Counted from the stretch's first letter, positions 1 through 5,480 are shown. The stretch: 7,092 nucleotides of DNA from an uncultured Verrucomicrobiota bacterium (GCA_946612175.1 CAMOEO010000158.1:1-7092); one strand, 5' to 3'. Translations and numbers: made by a program. Notes: generated by a model not told the origin, from the sequence alone.

Positions 1-2
1 GA

Positions 3-65
3 GTTGAAGGGTTGAAGGGTTGAAGGGTTGAAGGGGTTGAAGGGGTTGAAGGGGTTGAAGGGGGG
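3..65. repeat. Tandem TTGAA/G-run repeat (7 G-runs)
   Basis: Seven units of GTTGAAGG-type repeat begin at positions 3, 11, 19, 27, 36, 45 and 54. The first three units are 8 bp and the next three are 9 bp, because the G-run grows from three to four Gs; the last run has six Gs. Each G-run is separated by the same pentamer TTGAA, so the plus strand reads as G3-4 runs with 5-nt loops and could fold as a G-quadruplex. It lies beyond the 3' end of ybeY and encodes nothing convincing. The array may continue to the left of the window. Confidence 0.9.
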
Positions 66-73
66 CGGAAAAT

Positions 74-93
74 GGGTGGGCGGGTCAGGGGGG
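74..93 (+). other. Canonical G-quadruplex motif
   Basis: Four G-runs occur at 74-76, 78-80, 82-84 and 88-93, with loops T, C and TCA. This meets the usual G3-N1-7 quadruplex rule with very short loops. It lies on the strand opposite to ybeY, just past that gene's stop, so the ybeY transcript would carry the C-rich complement. Folding is inferred from sequence only. Confidence 0.65.
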
Positions 94-134
94 AAGAACG
101 AACAACGAAGAGCTAACAACGAAGAACGAAGAGG
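93..134. repeat. 14-bp tandem repeat, three copies
   Basis: Three adjacent 14-bp copies lie at 93-106, 107-120 and 121-134, built on GAAGAACGAACAAC. Copy 2 matches copy 1 at 12 of 14 bases and copy 3 matches copy 1 at 11 of 14. The A/C-rich composition is unlike the surrounding G/C-rich genes. The array overlaps the 3' end of ybeY: the stop codon at 113-115 lies in copy 2, and the last residues of the protein are read from copies 2 and 3. Confidence 0.8.
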
Positions 135-631
135 GCGGGGAGGGGGGAGAGGGCGGCGAGCCAGCGGAGTTCGCGGCGGCGCATGGCGCGGTAGCCTGCG
201 GGGGTGGCGTCTTCGGAGCCGGCGAGGTGGTCGAGGCCGTGGGCGAGGTAGAGGGCGAGCTCGTGGGAGGGGGACCAGGGCAGGGCGCGCTCCTCGGGAA
301 GGAGCGTGGCGGGGTCCCGCGCGGCCGCGGCGCGGAGGGCGACGAGCGGGTCGACGAGCAGCTCGGCGCGGGCGGGGGCGGCGGGCGTCGCGGCGTAGGG
401 GACGGTGATGACGTCGGTCGGGCCGGCGGCGCCGTTGACGGCGCGGTGCGCGGCGGCGGAGGCGCGGTCGCCGAGGAGGATCACGTCGACCCGGGCGAAC
501 GCCGGGGAGCCGCGGCGCCGCGCGAGGGGGGCGGCGAGGGCGGCGAGGCGGCGGGCGACGTCGAGGACGGCGGCCGCGCGGACGGAGGGCGGACGGAGGC
601 GGACGGCGACGCTGATCTCGGGAGGGGGCAC
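113..631 (-). CDS. ybeY: Endoribonuclease YbeY (rRNA maturation factor), divergent
   Basis: 172 aa. YbeY is a metal-dependent cytoplasmic RNase needed for 16S rRNA 3'-end maturation and ribosome quality control. Family signatures are seen in order: PTDVITVPY at 71-79, matching the PTDVLSFP motif, and HGLDHLAGSED at 131-141, matching HGxLHLxGYDH, followed by a Met/Glu helix (M150, E154). Metal ligands H131 and H135 are kept, but the third His is Asp141. The Arg that precedes the PTDV motif in E. coli YbeY appears to be Asn66. The GTG start lies 6 bp after the pgpH stop, in the order common in bacteria, and indicates one transcript with pgpH. No Shine-Dalgarno is visible. The last few residues (about LFVLRC) come from a repeat tract. 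The family call is secure; activity is less certain. Confidence 0.87.
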   Translation of the reverse strand: MPPPEISVAVRLRPPSVRAAAVLDVARRLAALAAPLARRRGSPAFARVDVILLGDRASAAAHRAVNGAAGPTDVITVPYAATPAAPARAELLVDPLVALRAAAARDPATLLPEERALPWSPSHELALYLAHGLDHLAGSEDATPAGYRAMRRRELRWLAALSPLPALFVLRC

Positions 632-637
632 GGGCGG

Positions 638-2281
638 CTACGCGTTGGCGGGGGGCTCCGCGGGGCGTCCCGGCGGGGGGGCGGCCGAGGGTTCGGGGTA
701 GGGGATCCGGCCGTGGAGGATGGTGGGGAGGATCGAGCAGAAGGTGCGGCGGATCTCGGCGATGTCGGCGCAGGTGAGCGGGGCGTCGTCGAGCTGGCCG
801 TCGGCGAACTTCTCGCAGACGATCTTGTCGACGAGCTTCTCGACGGCGGCGGGGGAGGGGGCGGTGAGGGATCGGGAGGCGGCCTCGACGCTGTCGGCGA
901 GCATGACCGCGGCGGCCTCGGCGGTGGAGGGGCGCGGGGAGGCGTAGCGGAACTGGCCGGGATCGACGGCATCCGGCTCTCCGCCATGCTCGCGGGCGGC
1001 CTCTTCGGCCTGCCGGACGGCCTTGGCGTAGAAGAAGCCCATGAGGGAGTTGCCGTGGTGCTCCGTGATGATCTCGCGGACGGCGACCGGCAGCCCGTAG
1101 GCGCGCGCGTAGCCGTCGCCGTCCTTGACGTGGGCGGAGAGGACGACGGCGGAGAGGGAGGGCGGGATGGCGTCGTGCGGGTTGGGGGCTCCCGGGAAGA
1201 TGTTCTCGGTGAACTTGCCGGGCTCGGAGAGCTTCCCGATGTCATGGTAGTAGGCGCCCACGCGCGCGAGAAGGGCGTTGGCGCCGATGCTCTCCGCGGC
1301 GGCGGAGGCGAGGTTGGCGACGGCGAGGGCGTGGTAGTAGGTGCCGGGGGCCTCCTTCTCGAGCCGCTTGAGGAGGGGGTGGGACAGGTCGGCGAAGGCG
1401 TCGAGCCGGATGTCGGTGCAGGCGGCGAAGACGTGCTCCAGGACGGGGGTCGCGCACACCGAGGCGACGAGCGAGGGCAGGAGGACGAGGGCGAAGAGGC
1501 CGCCGAGGAAGACGAGGGAGCGGTAGGCGTCCTCCGCGCCGGCGCCGAGCTCGAGGACGGAGCGGGCGAGCCGCGGGAGGAAGGGGCCGGTCGCGGCGAC
1601 GGCGGCGAGCAGCTGCGCCAGGCCGACGGAGAGCGCGAGGCGGACGAAGCGGGTCTTGCGGTGGACGCCGTGGAGCAGGATCGGGACGGCGATCGCGGCG
1701 GCGGAGCCGCACAGGACGACGGCGAGCGCGTCGGAGCGGGGGACGAACAGGACGTTCTGGAGGGCGAGGGCGAGCCCGAAGGCGATTCCCGCGCCGGTAC
1801 CGACGAGGAGGGTGGCGACCGCGGGGCCGAAGAAGTAGGGCAGGAGGTAGGGGGAGACGCGGGCGACGGGGATCGCGACCTCCTCGGGGAGGATGGCCCA
1901 GAGATGGTCGAGCCCCTCGGCGACGGCGGCGAAAAGGCCGTTGGAGAGAAGGGCCGTGACGCCGAGCAGCAGGATGCGCGAGTTGCGGCGGAGGATGGCG
2001 GGGGAGAGCTCCCCGAGGAGCCCCCGGCAGCAGAAGGCGGCGAGCCCGAGGATGGCGCAGTCGGTCACGAAGACGTGGACCACGTCCCTGGCCTTCAGGT
2101 CGAAGCCGTTGGCGGGGAGCAGGAGCGCCAGCCCCAGCGTCGCGGCAAGGACGACGGCGAGGTAGAGCGCGGCCAGCGGGGTCCCGTTGCGGAACGGGAT
2201 CTTCTCCGCCAGGCGGGCGCGCTGCTCGCGGCGCAGGCGGCCGACGCGGCGGAGGCGGCTCTTGGAGATGCCGATATGCAT
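638..2281 (-). CDS. pgpH: PgpH-like 7TM HD-domain phosphohydrolase, short form
   Basis: 547 aa membrane protein of the 7TMR-HD family, whose studied members (Listeria PgpH) hydrolyse cyclic di-AMP on the cytoplasmic side. Residues 1-30 are basic. About seven hydrophobic segments follow between 35 and 280, then a cytoplasmic HD domain at 310-530. All metal ligands are visible: H317 (APGTYYHALAVANLA), H346-D347 (AYYHDIGKL), H384 (SAHVKDG), H408-H409 (EHHG) and D463 (LADSVEAASRSL). The family's DGQL and H-x-R-I-x-YP motifs are also present. The large extracellular domain that family members usually carry after the first membrane helix is missing. The ATG is fixed by a promoter whose -10 ends 8 bases upstream. 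Ligand specificity is inferred from the family. Confidence 0.95.
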   Translation of the reverse strand: MHIGISKSRLRRVGRLRREQRARLAEKIPFRNGTPLAALYLAVVLAATLGLALLLPANGFDLKARDVVHVFVTDCAILGLAAFCCRGLLGELSPAILRRNSRILLLGVTALLSNGLFAAVAEGLDHLWAILPEEVAIPVARVSPYLLPYFFGPAVATLLVGTGAGIAFGLALALQNVLFVPRSDALAVVLCGSAAAIAVPILLHGVHRKTRFVRLALSVGLAQLLAAVAATGPFLPRLARSVLELGAGAEDAYRSLVFLGGLFALVLLPSLVASVCATPVLEHVFAACTDIRLDAFADLSHPLLKRLEKEAPGTYYHALAVANLASAAAESIGANALLARVGAYYHDIGKLSEPGKFTENIFPGAPNPHDAIPPSLSAVVLSAHVKDGDGYARAYGLPVAVREIITEHHGNSLMGFFYAKAVRQAEEAAREHGGEPDAVDPGQFRYASPRPSTAEAAAVMLADSVEAASRSLTAPSPAAVEKLVDKIVCEKFADGQLDDAPLTCADIAEIRRTFCSILPTILHGRIPYPEPSAAPPPGRPAEPPANA

Positions 2282-2289
2282 GGGGGCGG

Positions 2290-2318
2290 ATTATACCCGA
2301 AGGCGGCGGAAAGGACAA
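2290..2318 (-). promoter_or_regulatory. Sigma70-type promoter of pgpH, leaderless geometry
   Basis: On the minus strand, TTGTCC (complement of 2313-2318) is followed by an exact 17-bp spacer and a perfect TATAAT (complement of 2290-2295). Only 8 bases separate the -10 from the pgpH ATG at 2281, so transcription is predicted to start at or within a base or two of the A of ATG. There is no room for a Shine-Dalgarno. Confidence 0.82.
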
Positions 2319-2332
2319 AGGGTTTCTTCGGG
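2296..2332. repeat. Inverted repeat around the pgpH -35 box
   Basis: CCCGAAG at 2296-2302 and CTTCGGG at 2326-2332 are perfect 7-bp inverted arms. Their centres are 30 bp apart, about three helical turns. The pair brackets the -35 box of pgpH at 2313-2318. It could be an operator, but arms this short can arise by chance in GC-rich DNA. Confidence 0.3.
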
Positions 2333-2349
2333 TTTTCCTCCGGGGGCGG

Positions 2350-2378
2350 TTGCCGGGAAAGAACGGTTCTGGTAGACT
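2350..2378 (+). promoter_or_regulatory. Extended -10 promoter of the AEC transporter, leaderless geometry
   Basis: TTGCCG at 2350-2355 is followed by a 17-bp spacer and TAGACT at 2373-2378, preceded by TGG, which gives the extended -10 form TGnTAnnnT. The -10 ends 8 bases before the ATG at 2387, so the transcript should begin at or next to the start codon. The spacer contains a near-palindrome, AGAACGGTTCT (2360-2370). Confidence 0.75.
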
Positions 2379-2386
2379 TTTTCCCC

Positions 2387-3424
2387 ATGAACGCGCACCC
2401 CTTCCTCCCGATCCTCGCCCTCGCGGCGGCGCCGGGGGCGACGCCGGCCTCGATGGTCCTCCGCGTCATCGGCATCCTCTTCCCCCTCTTCGCCCTGCTC
2501 TTCCTCGGCGCCGCCCTGCGGCGGTCGGGGTTCCTTACGGAGGCCTTCGCGGAGGGGCTCAACCGGCTCGTCTTCTACGGCGCGCTGCCCTGCCTTCTGG
2601 TCGGGTCCATCTCCGCCTCCGACCCGATCGCCGGCTCCGGCCGGGCGTCGCTCGCCCTTGCGCTCGGGACGGTCGGGATCGCCGTCGTCGCGTGGGCGCT
2701 CGCCGTTCCGCTCGGGGTGTCCCGCGCCTCGCGCCCCTCGTTCTGCCAGAGCGTCTTCCGCAGCAACAACGCCTACGTCGGGCTTCCGGTGATGGCGCTG
2801 GCGTTCGCCGGGACGGGGGCCGAGAAGGAGGGACTGGCGCTCGCGACGCTCACGCTCGCGCCGTGCCTGCTGCTCTACAACGCGATGGCGGTGCTCATCC
2901 TGACGCATCCCGACGACTCCGCGCCGCCCCTGCGCCGCCTCGGCCGGGTGTGCCTCGGCCTCTTCCGCAACCCGCTGATCCTGGCGTGCCTCGCGGGGCT
3001 CGCGCTGCTGGGCCTCCGGCTCCGCCTCGGCGTCTCCCCCGAGGCGTGGGCCGCCTCCGCGAACCCGCTGCTCAAGACGATCCGCCTCTTCGGGACGATG
3101 GCGACGCCGGGCTCCCTGGTCGCGCTCGGGGCGACGCTGACGCGGGAGCGCCTCCGCGCCTCGCTCGCCGACGCGCACAAGGCGGCGGCGCTCAAGCTCG
3201 CGGTCTGCCCGCTGCTGGGGCTCGGCGTCTGCCTGGCGCTCGGGCTCCCGCCGCTGCACCGCTTCATCGTCCTGATCTATCTGGCCTGCCCGAGCGCCGT
3301 CGCCTCCTATGTGATGGCGGAGGCGATGGGAGGGGACGGGCGCCTCGCGGGCTCGGTCGTGGCTCTGACGACGATCTACTCCTTCCTGTCCCTTTCGACG
3401 GTGCTGCTGCTCGCGACCTTCTAG
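2387..3424 (+). CDS. AEC (auxin efflux carrier) family transporter
   Basis: 345 aa, hydrophobic almost throughout, about ten membrane segments in two halves, which is the normal length for bacterial AEC permeases of the BART superfamily. Visible family motifs are NRLVFYGALP (59-68), RSNNAYVGLPV (125-135), FRNPLILACLAGL (193-205), ALGATL (246-251) and CPSAVASYVMAEAMGGD (301-317), the last before the final helix pair. Family members export or import organic anions such as malate, or auxin in plants; the substrate here cannot be told. A second possible start, Met23, sits just before the first clear helix, but the promoter spaced 8 bases before the upstream ATG supports the longer form. It is monocistronic or read weakly into ricT, which has its own promoter 50 bp downstream. 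No terminator hairpin with a T-run is visible. Confidence 0.95.
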   Translation: MNAHPFLPILALAAAPGATPASMVLRVIGILFPLFALLFLGAALRRSGFLTEAFAEGLNRLVFYGALPCLLVGSISASDPIAGSGRASLALALGTVGIAVVAWALAVPLGVSRASRPSFCQSVFRSNNAYVGLPVMALAFAGTGAEKEGLALATLTLAPCLLLYNAMAVLILTHPDDSAPPLRRLGRVCLGLFRNPLILACLAGLALLGLRLRLGVSPEAWAASANPLLKTIRLFGTMATPGSLVALGATLTRERLRASLADAHKAAALKLAVCPLLGLGVCLALGLPPLHRFIVLIYLACPSAVASYVMAEAMGGDGRLAGSVVALTTIYSFLSLSTVLLLATF

Positions 3425-3430
3425 CGTTCG

Positions 3431-3440
3431 AAGGCGCCTT
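3431..3440. promoter_or_regulatory. 10-bp perfect palindrome at the ricT -35 box
   Basis: AAGGCGCCTT is a perfect palindrome whose last two bases are the first two of the -35 box TTGCGC. A second palindrome, GAGGCCTC, lies in the spacer at 3451-3458. Either could be a repressor site; chance occurrence is possible at this base composition. Confidence 0.25.
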
Positions 3441-3467
3441 GCGCGGCGGGGAGGCCTCTGGTATACT
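3439..3467 (+). promoter_or_regulatory. Extended -10 promoter of ricT, leaderless geometry
   Basis: TTGCGC at 3439-3444, a 17-bp spacer, then TGGTATACT (extended -10, TATACT at 3462-3467). The -10 ends 7 bases before the ATG at 3475, which predicts a leaderless transcript for ricT and probably the two genes behind it. Confidence 0.78.
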
Positions 3468-3474
3468 GGAGCGC

Positions 3475-4113
3475 ATGAACCTCCACGCGGAGCTGCAGCT
3501 CGGCGACGGCGCGACCGCCGTCGCGCCGTTCGGGGCGGACCGTCCGGCCCCCGCCCGGGGCGCGCTGTGCCTGCTTCGCGTCGACGGGCTGCTCGAGCCG
3601 GCGCGCTTCGTGCGGCTCCTGCCCGAGGGCGCGCCGCGCCCCGCGGCCGAGCCCGCCGAGTTCGTCTCGGAGGCGACCCGGGCGGAGGCGGAGCGCGTCG
3701 CCGGCAACGAGGAGGCGCTCCTCCGCGTCCGCGCCGCGGTGCGGCGGTGGTTCGCGGAGGAGGGCCGCGAGGCGCTCGTCGCCCGCTTCCGCTTCTCGCT
3801 CCGGCGCGAGCGCCTGACGATGACCGTCGCCGTGGCGGGGTTCGTCGACCTGCGCCCGCTGCGCGACCTGCTCGACAAGAAGTTCCAGACGACCACGTCC
3901 GTCCGTGCCCGTCCGCCGCGCGACATCGCGGCGGCGATCGGGGGCGTCGGGTCGTGCGGGCGGCCGCTGTGCTGCTCGCGCGGCCTGTGCGGCGCGGCCG
4001 CGGGCGGCGGCGGCCCCGCGGCCCGCGCCCTCCCGCGCGATCCCGGCGCGGCGGGCGTCTGCGGGCGCCTGCGCTGCTGCCTTTCGTTCGAGGGAGCCCC
4101 GTCCGCGCCCTGA
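3475..4113 (+). CDS. ricT: RicT/YaaT-like PSP1-domain iron-sulfur protein, minimal form
   Basis: 212 aa cytoplasmic protein with a PSP1 C-terminal domain (about 60-207). In Bacillus, RicT (YaaT) works with RicA and RicF in an Fe-S-cluster complex that affects RNase Y-dependent mRNA processing, sporulation and competence. The signature is clear: RFRFSLRRERLTM (104-116), FVDLRPLRDLL (123-133), RPPRDIAAAIGGVGSCGRPLCCS (146-168, the last part given as cysteines C161, C166, C167) and VCGRLRCCLSFE (195-206, C196, C201, C202). All six cluster-type cysteines are kept, plus C172. The linker between the two Cys motifs, conserved in the family as a VSIKMAK/LNP-like segment, is replaced by an Ala/Gly/Pro-rich stretch of nearly equal length. 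The tail normally found after the second motif is absent. It leads a probable three-gene unit. Confidence 0.92.
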   Translation: MNLHAELQLGDGATAVAPFGADRPAPARGALCLLRVDGLLEPARFVRLLPEGAPRPAAEPAEFVSEATRAEAERVAGNEEALLRVRAAVRRWFAEEGREALVARFRFSLRRERLTMTVAVAGFVDLRPLRDLLDKKFQTTTSVRARPPRDIAAAIGGVGSCGRPLCCSRGLCGAAAGGGGPAARALPRDPGAAGVCGRLRCCLSFEGAPSAP

Positions 4114-4168
4114 TCCGCTTTCCCCATTCCCCTTCCTCCGTTCCCCTCCCATTCCCAGCGATCCCGCC
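4114..4168 (+). other. Pyrimidine-rich leader before the lipoprotein gene
   Basis: These 55 bases contain only about nine purines and have no Shine-Dalgarno and no recognisable -10 box. The gene is therefore probably read from the ricT promoter. An unstructured C/T-rich leader could recruit ribosomal protein S1; that is inference. The S49-like gene has a similar tract ending in CCCGCC just before its ATG. Confidence 0.45.
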
Positions 4169-4702
4169 ATGAACGCAACGCCCCCCCGTCTCCTTCCCCT
4201 CCTCCTTCTCGCCGCCGCGCTGTGCGGCTGCGCCTCCGCCCCGAAGGCCCCGACGCCCGAGGCAGGCGCTCCGCCCGAGCCGTTCTCGCGCATCGCGAAC
4301 GCGGGGAAGTGGGTGATGACGTCCGAGCTGCCCGAGGGCGACCCCGTCCGCGTGGCGCTTCTGGACCTGGACCTCTCGCAGCCCGAGGTCTCGTTCCGCT
4401 ACGCGCCGGCCTCGTTCGTCCCGACGGCGAAGGGCCGCGCCGCTCTGGTCGCCGAGGAGGCGCCGGCGGTGCTGCATACGGCCGGGGAGCTGCGCGACCG
4501 GCTCGAGCCCCGCGTCGAGGACACGCCGATCGGCATTCTGGTGGCGATCGGCGGCGAGCGGCCCGAGGTCGATGCGGAGGGCGAGGAGGCGGACGCGCTC
4601 TCGGCGTTCCTCGCGGATTTCGTGGAGCACCTCGACGGGATGCAGATCCCCTACGCCCTGCTCGTGCCGGAGAGCATCCGCATCCGCGGGGAGGGGTGGT
4701 AG
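4169..4702 (+). CDS. Putative lipoprotein of unknown function
   Basis: 177 aa, family not recognised. The N-terminus is a lipoprotein signal: Arg7, hydrophobic core 8-18, and lipobox LCGC with the lipidated Cys at 21. Ala at the +2 position fits outer-membrane sorting rather than inner-membrane retention. A Pro/Ala-rich tether (22-38) follows, then an acidic mixed alpha/beta region with strand-like stretches at about 60-77 and 120-129, and a helix at about 140-156. No catalytic motif is visible. Transcription probably comes from the ricT promoter 0.7 kb upstream. The stop is 2 bases before the GTG of the CBM9-like gene, so the two are likely translationally linked. Confidence 0.83.
   Translation: MNATPPRLLPLLLLAAALCGCASAPKAPTPEAGAPPEPFSRIANAGKWVMTSELPEGDPVRVALLDLDLSQPEVSFRYAPASFVPTAKGRAALVAEEAPAVLHTAGELRDRLEPRVEDTPIGILVAIGGERPEVDAEGEEADALSAFLADFVEHLDGMQIPYALLVPESIRIRGEGW
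4690..4694 (+). promoter_or_regulatory. Shine-Dalgarno of the CBM9-like gene
   Basis: GGAGG within the run GGGGAGGGG lies 10 bases before the GTG at 4705 and inside the end of the lipoprotein gene. It favours this GTG over an in-frame GTG at 4696, which would be too close. It is the only good ribosome binding site seen in the window. Confidence 0.55.
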
Positions 4703-4704
4703 CC

Positions 4705-5430
4705 GTGGCGGCGGAATCGGCGGCCGCGCCGGCCGCGGCCCCGGTCTGCGTCGCGCGCCGCGCCGACGCCGGCGCCCCGTTCGGGTCCGCCGGGGCGGCG
4801 CCGTGGGCGCCGGGCCCGGAATGGGCCGGGGCGGAGCCGGTGGCGCTCGCGGCGCATCGGGCCGAGGGGTCGGGCGTCCGGCCCCGCGTCGAGGCGCGCG
4901 TGCTGTGGGACGACGAGTCGCTGCGCGTGCGCTTCGACCTGCGCGACCGCTTCGTGCGGTGCGTGCGGACGCGGTACCTGGACATGGTCTGCCGCGACAG
5001 CTGCGCGGAATTCTTCGTGCGGCCGGCGGGCGCGGCGGGGTACTTCAACTTCGAGATGAACGCGGGCGGGACGCTGCACGCCTCCTATGTCGTCGATCCG
5101 CGCCGGCTGCCGCAGGGCGGGTTCGCGGACTGGACGCCGGTCCCGGAGGAATGGGGGCGGCGCGTCGAGGTGCGGCACAGCCTGCCGCGGACGGTCGATC
5201 CGGAGATGCCGGGGCCGGTGGACTGGTGCGTCTGCGCGCGCATCCCGCTGGCGCTGCTGGAGGCGCTCTCCGGTGTGCCGTGCCGTCCCGCCCCGGGTGC
5301 GGAGTGGCGCGCGAACCTCTACCATTGCGCGGACGAGTCGAGCCACCCGCGCTGGGTGCAGTGGACGGACGTCGGTCCGGCGCTCGACTTCCACCAGCCC
5401 GGCCGCTTCGGCACGCTTCGCTTCGCCTGA
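4705..5430 (+). CDS. Carbohydrate-binding family 9-like protein
   Basis: 241 aa, GTG start chosen from the GGAGG 10 bases upstream. It resembles the CBM9/DOMON-like beta-sandwich proteins found in Bacteroidetes and the PVC phyla. Visible points are VEARVLWDDESLRVRFDLRD (62-81), the strand pair typical of the fold; DSCAEFFVRP (98-107); YFNFEMNAGGTLHASY (113-128), the core Asn-Phe-Glu-x-Asn signature; and WRANLYHCADESSHP (201-215) near the C-terminus, followed by WVQWTD and the closing strand FGTLRF. No signal peptide is seen: the N-terminus is Ala-rich and polar, so the product is predicted to be cytoplasmic unless the true start differs. Aromatic residues (W34, W40, W143, W201, W217) could stack on sugar. 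The ligand is unknown. It is coupled to the lipoprotein by a 2-base gap. Confidence 0.83.
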   Translation: MAAESAAAPAAAPVCVARRADAGAPFGSAGAAPWAPGPEWAGAEPVALAAHRAEGSGVRPRVEARVLWDDESLRVRFDLRDRFVRCVRTRYLDMVCRDSCAEFFVRPAGAAGYFNFEMNAGGTLHASYVVDPRRLPQGGFADWTPVPEEWGRRVEVRHSLPRTVDPEMPGPVDWCVCARIPLALLEALSGVPCRPAPGAEWRANLYHCADESSHPRWVQWTDVGPALDFHQPGRFGTLRFA

Positions 5431-5451
5431 CGTCGCCGCTTCCGCCGCGGC

Positions 5452-5480
5452 TTGAACGGCCGGACGGCCCCGTGTATAAT
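5452..5480 (+). promoter_or_regulatory. Strong sigma70-type promoter of the S49-like gene
   Basis: TTGAAC at 5452-5457, a 17-bp spacer, and a perfect TATAAT at 5475-5480. This is the best consensus match in the window. The predicted start is near 5487, leaving about 31 nt of leader before the ATG at 5519. The leader holds a small inverted repeat, TTCCGACGGAA (5489-5499), and a C-rich tract but no Shine-Dalgarno. GGCCG-GA-CGGCC in the spacer is a 12-bp inverted repeat. Confidence 0.8.

Noticed and set aside
1..134. CRISPR array or attachment site
   Set aside because: Repeats are 8-9 bp and 14 bp with no unique spacers, and there is no integrase or tRNA gene in the window.
28..408. Lys/Gly/Arg-rich plus-strand frame starting in the repeat (MKGLKGLKG...)
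   Set aside because: Read-through of the TTGAA/G-run repeat into antisense of ybeY; no start signal and no plausible product.
227..2386. Long plus-strand open frame running upstream of the AEC transporter (could make a 1065-aa protein)
   Set aside because: It is the GC-rich antisense of pgpH and ybeY, with Gly/Glu/Asp-rich sequence and no domain. The promoter at 2350-2378 and the family alignment fix the transporter start at 2387.
2291..4630. Minus-strand open frame of about 779 codons opposite the transporter, ricT and lipoprotein genes
   Set aside because: Arg/Ala/Gly/Glu-rich low-complexity product typical of antisense frames in GC-rich DNA; the plus-strand genes show clear families here.
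5435..5451. GCCGC/GCGGC hairpin after the CBM9-like gene as a Rho-independent terminator
   Set aside because: The stem is only 5 bp with a 7-base loop and no T-run follows; it abuts the -35 box of the next promoter. Not enough to call.
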